Positions 1 through 9,563 are shown, numbered from the stretch's first letter. The stretch: DNA of 64,000 bases from Hirschia litorea (GCF_042665075.1 NZ_JBHTBR010000005.1:1116001-1180000), one strand, 5' to 3'. Numbers and translations are program-made. Notes: a model not told the origin generated them from the letters alone.

Positions 1-898
1 AACCATCTCTATTGCTTGGGTTAGGGCCTTGGTCTTCACAATCGCCTGAGCTGCTTGCTGCATACCCGCGTGAGTCGGGGTCAGAAGCGTCAGCTATACA
101 TGCAAATAGTGATGAGCCTGACGGGCTAGAAGAGCGCATTTCTTGCTCGGGCTGAGAGATATCACTTATTTGCCCTCCAATGGAGAAACCTAGACGTCCA
201 ACATCTCCAAGGTCCAATTGGTCGACATAGCTTGCTGTAAAGCGGTGGCCAATATCTCCAGCCAAAGTGTTGTCTATGTTTTGTTGATCGGGGTTGTAGT
301 TACCTTTAAGATCAAACTGGAAGCGGCGTTGGTTGTAGTCGAGTGGTTTGAGGGTTTCCAATGCGATAAGACCTGCGACACCGCCTTCAATAAGGCTCGC
401 GTCTTGTGTCTTATAGATTGCTAGCTTGTTCATAAGCTCAGATGGGAACTGAGAGAAGTTCACTGATCGGTCGCCTGTACCATTTGTTGCGACGCGGCCG
501 TTAAATGTCGTCGAGCTTAGAAAAGGACCAAGACCACGAATAGAGATTTCGGTCGCACCACCGTTTTCACGGTGCGAGGCGGCACCCGTGATAGATTCTA
601 GAGCTTCACCGATTGAAAGGGCAGGTAGGTCACCAATATCTTTAGCTGAAAGACCATCAACAATACTTGAGTTGGTTCTCTTCAGGTCGATTGTATTTTG
701 AATGGTTGCGCGAGAACCTGTGATCACAATCTTATCTAGCGTACGTGATTCATCGCTCGCTTCAGACGAGGACTGCGTTTGCTCCTGCGCGATAGATGGT
801 GCGCTAAATGAAAGAGCAGCTGATCCCAACAGGGCCAATTTGATAAGGCGCGCCTTACTATGAGTAGCGGCACCAGCGTTCTTTTTGAATATCGTCAT
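1..898 (-). CDS. TonB-dependent receptor, N-terminal part (cut by window edge)
   Basis: The minus strand is open from an ATG at 898 to the window edge. It begins with a signal peptide ending near SIAQ, then a TonB-box-like stretch (LDKIVITGSR) and a plug domain containing GLGPFLSSTTFNGR. About 299 residues are visible; the barrel lies outside the window. Receptors of this kind carry oligosaccharides across the outer membrane using TonB energy. The gene diverges from the alginate lyase operon at 1203, so alginate oligosaccharides are the likely cargo. That substrate is inferred from position only; the family call is firm. An AATTGGTTGACA motif precedes it at 981-992 on the same strand. Confidence 0.9.
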   Translation of the reverse strand, partial: MTIFKKNAGAATHSKARLIKLALLGSAALSFSAPSIAQEQTQSSSEASDESRTLDKIVITGSRATIQNTIDLKRTNSSIVDGLSAKDIGDLPALSIGEALESITGAASHRENGGATEISIRGLGPFLSSTTFNGRVATNGTGDRSVNFSQFPSELMNKLAIYKTQDASLIEGGVAGLIALETLKPLDYNQRRFQFDLKGNYNPDQQNIDNTLAGDIGHRFTASYVDQLDLGDVGRLGFSIGGQISDISQPEQEMRSSSPSGSSLFACIADASDPDSRGYAASSSGDCEDQGPNPSNRDG

Positions 899-980
899 TC
901 TTTGAGTCTCTCCCTAAGACTTATTTTGTAGAATTATTATTTATTATTTTGTGCTGGTAGGATGACTTTTAGACCGGATG

Positions 981-992
981 TGTCAACCAATT
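981..992 (-). promoter_or_regulatory. AATTGGTTGACA motif, copy 1 (alginate divergent promoter)
   Basis: Read on the minus strand this is AATTGGTTGACA, about 83 bases before the receptor start at 898. An identical 12-mer in the opposite orientation lies at 1128-1139 before the lyase operon. The TTGACA could be a -35 element and the GGT/ACA part could be a GntR-type operator. No convincing -10 was seen. Confidence 0.4.
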
Positions 993-1127
993 GCGCGGAC
1001 CTTTATCGAGAAATGGCGGTTTTTTTGTGGATTTAGAGGTGTGTGTGTTGCAATATTATCACTAAATGCAGGGTGTATATACCGAATTCCTACGCCTTTT
1101 CAGTAATTCTGTAAAATTGGTCTGTTG

Positions 1128-1139
1128 AATTGGTTGACA
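1128..1139 (+). promoter_or_regulatory. AATTGGTTGACA motif, copy 2 (alginate divergent promoter)
   Basis: This is the plus-strand copy of the 12-mer at 981-992, 64 bases before the PL6 start. Extended by one base it reads TGGTTGACAA, one mismatch from the TTGTNNACAA palindrome found before the agar genes. It may be a variant site for the same regulator or for a separate alginate regulator. The remaining 899-1202 intergenic sequence shows no gene. Confidence 0.4.
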
Positions 1140-1202
1140 ATGTTGCTGATGAATATAAGGATGACTGAAAACATAAAAAGACATGTCGATCGGGAGGAAT
1201 AA

Positions 1203-3404
1203 ATGAGGGTAGGAGCAATTTGCATTGCGGTAAGTGTTATGGGGCTATCTGCCTGTGCATTTCCTCAACAAAGCGTGCCGGTCGAGCGGGTGGATGAGGC
1301 GGTAGATTCCGTTCGTCGTATTGTCGTTCACACACAAGATGAGTTTGAGCAGGCGGTTAAAACAGTTACCGCTGGAGACATGATCGTTCTTGCCGATGGT
1401 GTATGGCGTGATTTTGATGCTGTGCTTGAAGGTGAGGGTAGTGCTGAGCAACCGATCTGGTTGACGGGTGAGACTCCGGGCGGTGTTATTTTGTCTGGTC
1501 AATCAAGCCTTCGCCTCAGCGGGAAGCATTTGATTGTGTCGGGCTTAGTGTTCCGCGATGGCTACACCCCGCGCAATGAAGTGATCAGTTTTCGCCGCGA
1601 TAGTAAATCGCTTGCAAATTCTAGCCGTGTTACGAATACCGTTATAGAAAACTATTCCAACCCAGACCGAACACAGCGCGATTCTTGGGTGGTTATGTAT
1701 GGTAAGAATAACGAGTTCGACCACAATCATCTTTCTGGAAAACTAAACTCGGGGCCAACAATGGTCGTGCGTTTGAATTCAGAAGAAAGCCAAGACAACA
1801 ATCATCATGTCCACCACAACTATTTTGGTCCTCGTCCTGTGCTGGGGTCAAATGGTGGAGAAACATTCCGTATCGGTACAAGCCATTATTCGCTTACCAA
1901 TTCAAATACGTTGGTTGAGTATAACTATTTTGACCGATGCAGCGGCGAAGTTGAAATTATTTCAAATAAATCAGGCGGTAACACATATCGTAACAACACC
2001 TTCTTTGAGTCACGGGGCACACTAACTCTGCGCCATGGAAACGGAACAAGTGTTGAGAAAAACTTATTTGATGGGAATGGCGCGCCTTACACTGGTGGCG
2101 TGCGCGTTATCAATGGCGATCAAACTATCCGCAATAACGGTTTTAAAGATTTAACGGGTGAACGTTTTTCGGGTGCGCTTGTTGTTATGAACGGCGTACC
2201 TAATTCACCCATCAACCGATATCATCAAGTCGATAATGCCCTCATAGAAGGCAATGTGTTTGAAAATATTGCTGCAATTGAATTGGGCGAGGGTAGTGAT
2301 GCTGAGCGTTCAGCTGTGCCAATCAACTCGGCCTTTAAGAACAATGTGATCATGAACGCTGATGGGCAAACACCTTTTACGCTGCACGATGATATGAGCG
2401 GAATTGAGTTTAGCGGGAATAAAGTAAATTCAGAGCCTCCCAAGGCGATATCTTCTGGGTTTGAGGTCCTAACAGACCTTGCCCAGAAGGTCGCTGTGGA
2501 CAATTACGGTGTTGCACGTGAAGAGACTGGCGTCGATTGGTATCCTAAGGCGACAGCGAAATCTCCATTTGAAGGCGGCAGTGATATTAATGTAAACGCT
2601 GGAGAAAATGCTCTCTTTGACGCGATTGCAAAAGCAAAAGCTGGTGATCACTTATGGCTTGATGCGGGTGATTATAACGAAGCAAAAATAATTGAGCTGC
2701 GTGTACCTGTGACAATCGGGGCAAAACCAGGCGCTGAAGGCAAAGTGAACGTATCATTTGAACGCCGAAACCTCTTTGTGTTGTCTGGGCAGGGTGGTTT
2801 GAAGCTGGACGGCCTGAATGTTGTGGGAAGCAAAGCGCCTGATAATGTGGGCAATAGCTTGATCACAACAAGCGCTATAGGCGGAGGAAGCAACCACCTA
2901 TTGCAGATTTCAAACTCAACATTCACAGACTTCGTTGTGAACCGTAGTTTCTCAATTGTGAGCGCCGCGAAAGGCACGCTCTATCACCAGATCAAAATTT
3001 TCAATTCCTCTTTTTCAGATGTGTCTGGTTCAGTGGTGAAGCTGGATGCAGAAACAGATGATTATGGCATGTATAATGTTGAATTCTTGGAGATTGAAAA
3101 TAGCGAATTTAAGAATGTGAAAGGTCCCGCTGTGGATGTGTATCGCGGCGGTAGGGATGAAAGCACATTCGGCCCAGCTATTGTTATAAAGTCCTCCGGA
3201 TTTGATGGTGTCGGCGATGAAAAAGAGCCTGCAATTAACCTCCATGGGGTTCAGGTGTTGAAGCTTGAAGACAACACCATAGCAGGCGGCAAGCAGGCGC
3301 TATTCACAATAACGACAGGCAAACCCCAGCCACACCTCAGTGGCAATGCATGGATAGGGCATGAGGGGGACACTATCCTTAAAATAGAGGATTTGCGCAA
3401 ATGA
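1203..3404 (+). CDS. PL6-family alginate lyase, lipoprotein
   Basis: Predicted 733-residue polysaccharide lyase of family PL6 (chondroitinase-B-like parallel beta-helix), which cleaves alginate by beta-elimination. The start is fixed by GGGAGGA just upstream. The N-terminus is a lipoprotein signal with lipobox LSAC (Cys18), so it is probably anchored in the outer membrane or periplasm. The catalytic block is visible: Lys256 in ISNKSGGN and Arg277 in TLRHGN, matching the Lys/Arg pair of the family. A second repetitive beta-helix-like half follows (about 440-733), typical of the longer two-domain PL6 enzymes. Its stop overlaps the start of the PL17 gene by ATGA, so the two are co-translated. 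Whether it prefers G, M or MG blocks cannot be read from the sequence. Confidence 0.9.
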   Translation: MRVGAICIAVSVMGLSACAFPQQSVPVERVDEAVDSVRRIVVHTQDEFEQAVKTVTAGDMIVLADGVWRDFDAVLEGEGSAEQPIWLTGETPGGVILSGQSSLRLSGKHLIVSGLVFRDGYTPRNEVISFRRDSKSLANSSRVTNTVIENYSNPDRTQRDSWVVMYGKNNEFDHNHLSGKLNSGPTMVVRLNSEESQDNNHHVHHNYFGPRPVLGSNGGETFRIGTSHYSLTNSNTLVEYNYFDRCSGEVEIISNKSGGNTYRNNTFFESRGTLTLRHGNGTSVEKNLFDGNGAPYTGGVRVINGDQTIRNNGFKDLTGERFSGALVVMNGVPNSPINRYHQVDNALIEGNVFENIAAIELGEGSDAERSAVPINSAFKNNVIMNADGQTPFTLHDDMSGIEFSGNKVNSEPPKAISSGFEVLTDLAQKVAVDNYGVAREETGVDWYPKATAKSPFEGGSDINVNAGENALFDAIAKAKAGDHLWLDAGDYNEAKIIELRVPVTIGAKPGAEGKVNVSFERRNLFVLSGQGGLKLDGLNVVGSKAPDNVGNSLITTSAIGGGSNHLLQISNSTFTDFVVNRSFSIVSAAKGTLYHQIKIFNSSFSDVSGSVVKLDAETDDYGMYNVEFLEIENSEFKNVKGPAVDVYRGGRDESTFGPAIVIKSSGFDGVGDEKEPAINLHGVQVLKLEDNTIAGGKQALFTITTGKPQPHLSGNAWIGHEGDTILKIEDLRK

Positions 3405-5575
3405 TCAGCAATTTTTCATATAAATCATCATGGCTAAAAGCCGGGGTAACTGTTTTAGCTTTAGGTTTAAGCCAAGCTTGCTCCGAGACTGTGCAAGCAG
3501 CAGAAAAGTCCGATATTTCAACGCAGTCTGTGTCTGCTTTCGATGCGCAGATGACTGCGCTGGCGGCAAGTATTGATGCCCGCATGCTGACTGACGTGCC
3601 GGTTCCTGTTCCTGCTGACGCTGGTGGTGGGTACACGCATGAACAACACAAGCAAAACGGCAAAACCATCTATGAAGCAGGTATGTTGTACCAGCATACC
3701 GGAGATGAAAAATACAAAAATTTTGCGCGCGACATTCTATTAGACTACGCAGAGCTTTACCCAACGCTTGGCCTTCACCCAGAGCATAAGCCTTCAACAG
3801 CTGGGCAACTTTTCTGGCAAGGGCTAAATGAAGCTGTTTGGCTTGTATATGTTATTCAAGGCTATGAAACGTTTCGAGATGACTTAAGTCCGCAAGCGCG
3901 CGAGAAGATAGAAACTGGCGTGCTAAACCCAATGGCTGACTTCTTGTCCATTGGATCTCCGCAGACATTTGACCGCATACATAACCACGGCACATGGGCC
4001 GCAGCAGCTGTGGGTATGACTGGATATGTGCTGGGGCAGCAAGAGCGCGTTGAAAAATCGCTTCTTGGTTTGAGCCAAGATGGTGAAGCAGGCTTTCTAA
4101 AGCAGATGGATATGCTGTTTTCGCCTGATGGATATTATGCTGAGGGGCCTTATTATCAGCGCTATGCAATGATGCCGTTCGTATTATTCTCACAAGCGAT
4201 TGAGAAAAACGAACCCGAGCGCAAAATATTTGAATATCGCGATGGTATTGTTTTAAAAGCGATCCGCGCGACAGTTCAGCAAAGCTATGCCGGAAAATTT
4301 TTTCCAATCAATGACGCCATCCGAGAAAAAGGGCTCAACACAGTCGAGCTTAAATATGGGTTAGCCGTTGCATATGATCTGACGAATGACCCAACCCTTT
4401 TAGGGGCTGTGCAACTGCAGGACGGTAGCGTTGTGCCTACGCCTGAAGGTCGCAAATTGTTGGACGACATTGCAGCTGGAAAAGCAAAACCGTTTGAATT
4501 CAAATCTTTAGAACTTCGTGATGGTCGCAATGGGGATGAGGGAGCATTGATGGTGCTTCGCTCGGGTCCAGAAAGTGACGCCTCGGCTGTCGTGATGAAA
4601 GCGACAACGCAAGGTTTGGGGCATGGCCATTTTGATAAGCTGGGCTTGTTGTACTACGACAATGCGTCTGAAGTCGTTGCAGATTATGGGGCTGTGCGCT
4701 TCTTGAATGTCGAAGCTAAGTTTGGCGGTCGATACCTACCTGAAAATGACTCTTACGGTAAGCAGACAATCGCGCATAACACATTGGTTGTAGATGAAAA
4801 AAGTCACTATGATGGTGATTGGCGAGAGTCCCAAAAATTTAGCCCAGACGTATTGAAATTTGGAAATATCAATGGTGTCCAAGTCGCTGCGGCAGAGGTT
4901 GATACAGCTTATGAAGGTGTAAATCTTCAGCGTGTTGTCGCGATGGTTCCACGAGAAGATGGGATCGCGCCATATGTCATTGACATATTGCGAGGTCAAA
5001 GTGGGGACGGGCATGTATATGACCTCCCTGTGCATTACAAAGGCCAATTGATTGAAACCAATTTCCCTTTAGAGCATGAAACAACACAGATGAATGTGTT
5101 CGGAAAAGCTAATGGATACCAACACTTATGGCAAAGAGCTGTCTCTCCAGAGCTAGAGGGGCAACAGGATATGTCATGGTTGATTGGTGACAAATTCTAC
5201 ACCATGACGTTTGCCGTTGATGGGCCATATAAAGCCTATTTAACAGAATTGGGTGCGAATGACCCAAACCATAATTTCCGGAAAGAGCAGGCGTTAATCC
5301 TGCGTACTGAAGCAGATAATGCTGGCTTTGTTTCGGTTTATGAAAGTCATGGTCGTTATGACAATGATGAAGAAGTCACCGTTTTCGATGGTTCTTCTGT
5401 TGAGCAAATCAGCACTGATAAGCTTGAGACAGCGACGGCTTACACCGTCTCCATGAAGAATGGTGATGTTGTCACCATCTACCTTGCTGACGATACGCAA
5501 GCTGATCAAACTCATAAAATATCACATAAAAATAAGCAGGTAGAGTGGAGTGGGGCAGTTCATGTCACGCAATAA
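3401..5575 (+). CDS. PL17-family oligoalginate lyase
   Basis: Predicted 724-residue PL17 lyase (heparinase II/III-type fold), the family of exo-oligoalginate lyases that release unsaturated monomer, which rearranges to DEH. Residues 1-30 are an export signal. Cys27 lies in LSQAC, a poor lipobox, so soluble periplasmic export is equally possible. The alpha/alpha-toroid domain (about 60-370) carries IHNHGTW (Asn195, His196) and EGPYYQRY (Tyr252), the positions of the catalytic residues in characterised Alg17C-type enzymes. A heparinase-like beta-sheet domain (GHGHFDKLGLLYYDN) follows. The ATGA overlap with PL6 and the downstream transporter make an alginate operon. PL6 would trim polymer and PL17 would finish the oligomers. 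Confidence 0.92.
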   Translation: MISNFSYKSSWLKAGVTVLALGLSQACSETVQAAEKSDISTQSVSAFDAQMTALAASIDARMLTDVPVPVPADAGGGYTHEQHKQNGKTIYEAGMLYQHTGDEKYKNFARDILLDYAELYPTLGLHPEHKPSTAGQLFWQGLNEAVWLVYVIQGYETFRDDLSPQAREKIETGVLNPMADFLSIGSPQTFDRIHNHGTWAAAAVGMTGYVLGQQERVEKSLLGLSQDGEAGFLKQMDMLFSPDGYYAEGPYYQRYAMMPFVLFSQAIEKNEPERKIFEYRDGIVLKAIRATVQQSYAGKFFPINDAIREKGLNTVELKYGLAVAYDLTNDPTLLGAVQLQDGSVVPTPEGRKLLDDIAAGKAKPFEFKSLELRDGRNGDEGALMVLRSGPESDASAVVMKATTQGLGHGHFDKLGLLYYDNASEVVADYGAVRFLNVEAKFGGRYLPENDSYGKQTIAHNTLVVDEKSHYDGDWRESQKFSPDVLKFGNINGVQVAAAEVDTAYEGVNLQRVVAMVPREDGIAPYVIDILRGQSGDGHVYDLPVHYKGQLIETNFPLEHETTQMNVFGKANGYQHLWQRAVSPELEGQQDMSWLIGDKFYTMTFAVDGPYKAYLTELGANDPNHNFRKEQALILRTEADNAGFVSVYESHGRYDNDEEVTVFDGSSVEQISTDKLETATAYTVSMKNGDVVTIYLADDTQADQTHKISHKNKQVEWSGAVHVTQ

Positions 5576-5611
5576 AGCCACCAAGGTCCAAACCATAGGG
5601 GAGACCAGATC

Positions 5612-6925
5612 ATGAAAATAGCAGGTTTACGATGGTGGGTCGTCACCCTTGTCGCGATTGCCACGATTATCAATTATATTGACCGCGGTACGCTTGGCTA
5701 TCTCTGGCCGGATATGGCTACAGAAATTTGGCCAGATAAAAGTGCCGATGAAACAAAGCAGTATTATGCAACGATCTCAGTTGTGTTTGTGTTTTCATAT
5801 GCACTGGGACAAACCATTTTTGGTAAACTCTTCGACTGGGTAGGTACCCGTCTGGGGTTCGTGATGTCCATTGGTGTATGGTCACTGGCCACCGCCTTGC
5901 ATGCCGTTGCTAACAGTGTGCTCACCTTCAGCTTGTTCCGTGGTATTCTGGGTGTTGCTGAAGCTGGTAACTGGCCTGGTGCGACAAAGGCAAATGCGGA
6001 ATGGTTCCCTGTTCAAGAGCGTGCTTTAGCGCAAGGAATTTTTAATTCTGGTGCCGCTATCGGTGGTATTGTTTCGCCGCTTATTATCGCGTTTCTATCC
6101 GTACATTTTAGCTGGCATGCAATCTTTATTTTGGTTGGTCTTGTTGGATTAGTCTGGTTGATTCCGTGGTGGATTTTGATGAAATCTGATCCAGAAACTC
6201 ACCCTTGGATTACGCCAGCTGAACGTGAATTCATTCTTACTGGTCAGCGCGATGATTCAAACGCGAAAGAAGTCGTTCGCCAAGAAGGTTATAACCCAAC
6301 GACAGGTCAAATGTTGTCTCGTAGACAAAGTTGGGGTGCGATTCTTTCGGCCGCATTCATCGACCCGATCTGGTGGCTATTTGTATTTTGGATCCCGATT
6401 TATCTAAGCGAAAGCTTCGGGTTCAATGTGAAAGAAATCGGACTATATGCTTGGGTGCCATATGTTGGCGCGATGCTCGGAGCATGGTTTGGCGGACTAT
6501 TGGCACAAAACCGCTTAGCGTCTGGCTGGTCTGTAAATGCAACCCGTAAGCTAACAATCACGCTTGGTGGATTGTTAATGTTGCCGGCTCTTTTGGCGAT
6601 GTCTGTCGCAGCAACACCAGTTCTTGCTGTCTTGCTTATGGCTGTCATCCTATTTGGTTTCCAAACAGCTATTGGGAATATCCAAACGCTTCCAAGTGAT
6701 TTTTACGGCGGTAAATCTGTCGGATCTTTAGCTGGATATGCGGGAACGGCAGCAAAGCTTGGTGCCGCAGCGCTGACTTACCTCGTGCCTTGGCTCACGC
6801 AAGGTGGAAACTATGCACCAGCATTCTTGATCGGGGCGGCTCTGGCAATTCTAAGCATGGCAAGCGTCTGGTTCCTCTGCGGGAATATTGAACCGCTCGA
6901 GGCAGAAACCAAAGCTTCTCAATAA
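5612..6925 (+). CDS. MFS transporter, hexuronate (ACS/ExuT-like) type
   Basis: This 437-residue inner-membrane protein has twelve hydrophobic segments. It begins with the anion:cation symporter signature INYIDRGTLGYLWP, typical of ExuT-like hexuronate and galactonate carriers. GGGGAGA precedes the ATG, which lies 36 bases after the PL17 stop. In this operon the expected cargo is the alginate monomer DEH or a short unsaturated oligomer entering the cytoplasm. Other alginate loci use SLC5-type ToaA carriers or KdgM porins, so an MFS here is an alternative solution. The family is clear; the substrate is inferred from context. Confidence 0.85.
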   Translation: MKIAGLRWWVVTLVAIATIINYIDRGTLGYLWPDMATEIWPDKSADETKQYYATISVVFVFSYALGQTIFGKLFDWVGTRLGFVMSIGVWSLATALHAVANSVLTFSLFRGILGVAEAGNWPGATKANAEWFPVQERALAQGIFNSGAAIGGIVSPLIIAFLSVHFSWHAIFILVGLVGLVWLIPWWILMKSDPETHPWITPAEREFILTGQRDDSNAKEVVRQEGYNPTTGQMLSRRQSWGAILSAAFIDPIWWLFVFWIPIYLSESFGFNVKEIGLYAWVPYVGAMLGAWFGGLLAQNRLASGWSVNATRKLTITLGGLLMLPALLAMSVAATPVLAVLLMAVILFGFQTAIGNIQTLPSDFYGGKSVGSLAGYAGTAAKLGAAALTYLVPWLTQGGNYAPAFLIGAALAILSMASVWFLCGNIEPLEAETKASQ

Positions 6926-6970
6926 TTCAAATATCAATTTTTTTCTAACAAACCTAAAGGACTCTTCGTA

Positions 6971-7723
6971 ATGAGACTTAAAAATAAAGTAGCGATCGTT
7001 TCTGGTGGTGCACGTGACATTGGCCGTAGCATCTCTTTGAAATTGGCTAAAGAAGGCGCAAAAGTAGCTATCAACTATTTCGATAGCGAAGAAGATGGAC
7101 AAGCAACTTTGGATGCTGTGAAAGCAGCTGGTGGCGAAGCAATTCTTGTACAAGGCGACATGACAAAATCTGCTGATGTAGATGACCTTGTAAGCAAAAC
7201 ACAAGAAGCTTTCGGCAAGGAAATTCATGTTCTTGTAAATGTTGTAGGTGGCCTTGTTGCACGTAAGCCGCTTGCTGAGATGGACGAAGACTTCGTGAAT
7301 TTTGTTATGCGTTTGAACTTCAACTCAACATTCCTAACAACCAAAGCTGTAGCTCCATTCATGCCAAAAGGTGGCTCAATTGTGAACTTTGCATCACAAG
7401 CTGCACGTGATGGCGGCGGCGGCGGAGCATGGGCTTATGCTGCGTCAAAGGGTGCTGTGATGACATTTACGCGTTCAATGGCAAAAGAATTTGGACCAAA
7501 AGGTATTCGTGTGAACGCACTTGACCCTGGTCTTATCTCTACAACATTCCACGACACATTCTCTAAAGACGAAGTGCGCGCGAAGCTTGCTGGCATGACA
7601 GCACTTGGTCGTGAAGGACATCCTGACGAAGTTGCGGATGTTGTTGCTTATCTTGCGTCAGACGAAGCTTCTTTCGTGAATGGCGTAAACCTAGACGTGA
7701 ATGGCGGTTTGGCCTTCTCGTAA
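6971..7723 (+). CDS. SDR oxidoreductase, probable DEH reductase
   Basis: This is a 250-residue classical short-chain dehydrogenase. The nucleotide loop is SGGARDIGRS (about 11-20) and the catalytic residues are Ser142, Tyr156 and Lys160 (YAASK). The usual NNAG motif is NVVGG here, a small deviation. It is the last gene of the alginate operon, with AAAGGA before the start, and is followed by a terminator. The position and family fit 4-deoxy-L-erythro-5-hexoseulose uronate (DEH) reductase, which makes 2-keto-3-deoxygluconate with NAD(P)H. That reaction is an inference from operon logic; other sugar-acid SDRs look alike. Confidence 0.8.
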   Translation: MRLKNKVAIVSGGARDIGRSISLKLAKEGAKVAINYFDSEEDGQATLDAVKAAGGEAILVQGDMTKSADVDDLVSKTQEAFGKEIHVLVNVVGGLVARKPLAEMDEDFVNFVMRLNFNSTFLTTKAVAPFMPKGGSIVNFASQAARDGGGGGAWAYAASKGAVMTFTRSMAKEFGPKGIRVNALDPGLISTTFHDTFSKDEVRAKLAGMTALGREGHPDEVADVVAYLASDEASFVNGVNLDVNGGLAFS

Positions 7724-7760
7724 GACTTTTTAGTTTTTCTACCCGTACGTCCTAACTATA

Positions 7761-7797
7761 TGGCTCATCTTCCAAAGAGGTGAGCCATTTTTTTGGT
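7761..7797 (+). terminator. Rho-independent terminator after alginate operon
   Basis: TGGCTCA at 7761-7767 pairs with TGAGCCA at 7781-7787, followed by a run of seven T. It ends the plus-strand operon that begins at 1203. Confidence 0.88.
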
Positions 7798-7805
7798 TTG
7801 AAGTG

Positions 7806-7844
7806 CAGCAAAAATAAACCCCGCCAAAGCGAATTTAGCGGGGT
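7806..7844 (-). terminator. Rho-independent terminator after kdgK operon
   Basis: ACCCCGC at 7818-7824 pairs with GCGGGGT at 7838-7844. On the minus strand the hairpin is followed by a T-rich tail (TTATTTTTG). It ends the SMP-30/GH50/aldolase/kinase operon and lies back to back with the plus-strand terminator. Confidence 0.85.
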
Positions 7845-7872
7845 ATATATGAATTAGTTTTATAAGTTTGAG

Positions 7873-8886
7873 CTATCGTTTTACGTCGCCACCAGAATGG
7901 TTGAGTAAGCCTTCAACTTCGGCTTCTGTCGTGATGTTGAAGTCACCTGGAATAGTATGTTTGATGGCTGAAGTTGCGACAGCAAAATCGATAATTGCTT
8001 GAGGTGTCGCACCTGCAGCCAATTTGTGTAGGGCACCGCCGGCAAATGCATCGCCGCCACCAATACGATCTACGATATTGTGTAAGTCCCAAGACTTGGT
8101 TTGGGCAAAGCTATCTTTAGTCGCGATGAAGCCAGCGAGCGTGTTGGAGTCTGCGCTTAAGACGGTACGATTAGTGCTACATACATATTCTGAGTGTGGG
8201 CATTGCTTGAAGAATTCCTGAGCTGCGCGTTGGAAACTTTCAGCAGGATTGTCTCCATTGCGCGTTATGCCAAAGAGGAGTTGAACATCTTTATCACCAC
8301 CGAAAATGAGATCTGCATATGCGGCGACTTCTTTGATGATTTTGACACCTTCTGCTTCACGTCCTGTCCATAGAGACGGGCGGTAATTGCAGTCAAAAGA
8401 AACCTTTACACCCATTTCTCGTGCAGTCTTAGCAGCTTCCAGACTTGCTTGCTGAGCACCTTCACTTACGGCAAGTGTAATGCCGGAGAGGTGTAACCAG
8501 TCTGCGCCATTTAGTAGAGCTTTCCAGTCATAAATATCAGATTTTGCTTGAGAAAATGCTGAATATTTCCGATCGTAAGTGATTGAGGAGGGGCGGATCA
8601 TTGCGCCCGTTTCCAAGAAATAGACAGCGAGGCGTTCGCCTTGGCGCACGATGCTTTTCGTATCGATGCCTTGTTGGTGGAGCGTATCACAACACGCGTT
8701 TCCAACTGCGTTGTCAGGCAACACAGTGACCATGGACACATCATTGCCCATGCGCGAAAGGGTTACGCCTACATTGGCTTCTGCGCCGACAAAATTTGTA
8801 TCTAATTGAGCGGATTGAAACAGTCGTTCGCGCGATGGTGAACTTAGTCTGAGTAGCATTTCACCAAAACAAATTATGCGGGCCAA
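7873..8886 (-). CDS. kdgK: PfkB-family 2-keto-3-deoxy-sugar-acid kinase
   Basis: This 337-residue ribokinase-fold sugar kinase shows the second PfkB signature DRIGGGDAFAGG (273-284), with Asp279 as the expected catalytic base. It phosphorylates 2-keto-3-deoxygluconate, and here possibly 2-keto-3-deoxygalactonate, at C6. The start is a TTG after a GGA-containing site, 10 bases beyond the aldolase stop; an internal ATG at codon 10 would cut the first beta strand. It is last in the operon SMP-30, GH50, aldolase, kinase. Because KDG is also the end product of the alginate branch, this one kinase could serve both polymers. Sugar specificity is not readable from sequence. Confidence 0.85.
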   Translation of the reverse strand: MARIICFGEMLLRLSSPSRERLFQSAQLDTNFVGAEANVGVTLSRMGNDVSMVTVLPDNAVGNACCDTLHQQGIDTKSIVRQGERLAVYFLETGAMIRPSSITYDRKYSAFSQAKSDIYDWKALLNGADWLHLSGITLAVSEGAQQASLEAAKTAREMGVKVSFDCNYRPSLWTGREAEGVKIIKEVAAYADLIFGGDKDVQLLFGITRNGDNPAESFQRAAQEFFKQCPHSEYVCSTNRTVLSADSNTLAGFIATKDSFAQTKSWDLHNIVDRIGGGDAFAGGALHKLAAGATPQAIIDFAVATSAIKHTIPGDFNITTEAEVEGLLNHSGGDVKR

Positions 8887-8896
8887 TGTAGTATTC

Positions 8897-9541
8897 CTAG
8901 TTTGTAACTGTCTTTAGGGCAGCGCGAACGGAATGAACTAATTCCTCTGCGCCAGATTTAATATCTGCAAGTTTTTTGTTCGGTGCATAGATCGCTGAAC
9001 CGATACCAAAACCATTAGTACCTACTTTCACAAATTCGGCCATATTACCAGCGTTTACCCCCCCAACAGCGGCAACTAATGCCTCTTTTGGGAGCGTTGC
9101 GCGCATTGCTTTGATACCTGTTGAACCAATTATGTCCGTAGGGAACATTTTCAGGATATCTGCGCCTGCGTAATACGCCTCAAATGCTTCTGAGGGTGTA
9201 AAACATCCGGGTGCAGAAAACATGCCTAAACGCTTGGTTTCAGCTATCACATCTACATTTGTGTTTGGTGAGACGATGATGCGTCCACCAGCGGCGTGAA
9301 CGTCTTGGACTTGCTGCACAGTGGTGACTGTGCCTGCACCTATAAGTTTTGATGTGCCGTATTTTTCTGAAAGTCGTTTGATGGATTCTATCGGGTTGGG
9401 AGAATTCATTGTGACTTCAAGAACTGGCACACCAGTATCTAAAATCGCCGCACCAACTTCTAACACTTCTTCAGGTGTGACGCCTCGAAGTATCGCGATA
9501 ATTGGCGTGTCTGCAAAAATGTCAGATAAAGATTGGGTCAT
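8897..9541 (-). CDS. KDPGal/KDPG aldolase (DgoA-like class I aldolase)
   Basis: This is a 214-residue member of the KDPG aldolase family, which splits the 6-phosphate of a 2-keto-3-deoxy sugar acid into pyruvate and glyceraldehyde-3-phosphate. The Schiff-base lysine is Lys131 in ILKMFPTD and the assisting glutamate is Glu42. The motifs MNSPNP, IIVSPNTN, GGVNAGNMAEF and GIGSAIY resemble E. coli DgoA (the phosphogalactonate enzyme) more than Eda. The start MTQSLSDIF at 9541 is preferred. An ATG at 9583 would overlap the GH50 end and add an unrelated leader. The DgoA character suits an agar operon whose sugars pass through galactonate derivatives. Activity on both epimers is possible. Confidence 0.82.
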   Translation of the reverse strand: MTQSLSDIFADTPIIAILRGVTPEEVLEVGAAILDTGVPVLEVTMNSPNPIESIKRLSEKYGTSKLIGAGTVTTVQQVQDVHAAGGRIIVSPNTNVDVIAETKRLGMFSAPGCFTPSEAFEAYYAGADILKMFPTDIIGSTGIKAMRATLPKEALVAAVGGVNAGNMAEFVKVGTNGFGIGSAIYAPNKKLADIKSGAEELVHSVRAALKTVTN

Positions 9542-9563
9542 GTATTTGGTGTCTCGCAAGGTG

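Noticed and set aside
3852..4307. 151-codon minus-strand frame inside PL17
   Set aside because: Antisense to the catalytic domain of PL17, with no family features or ribosome site.
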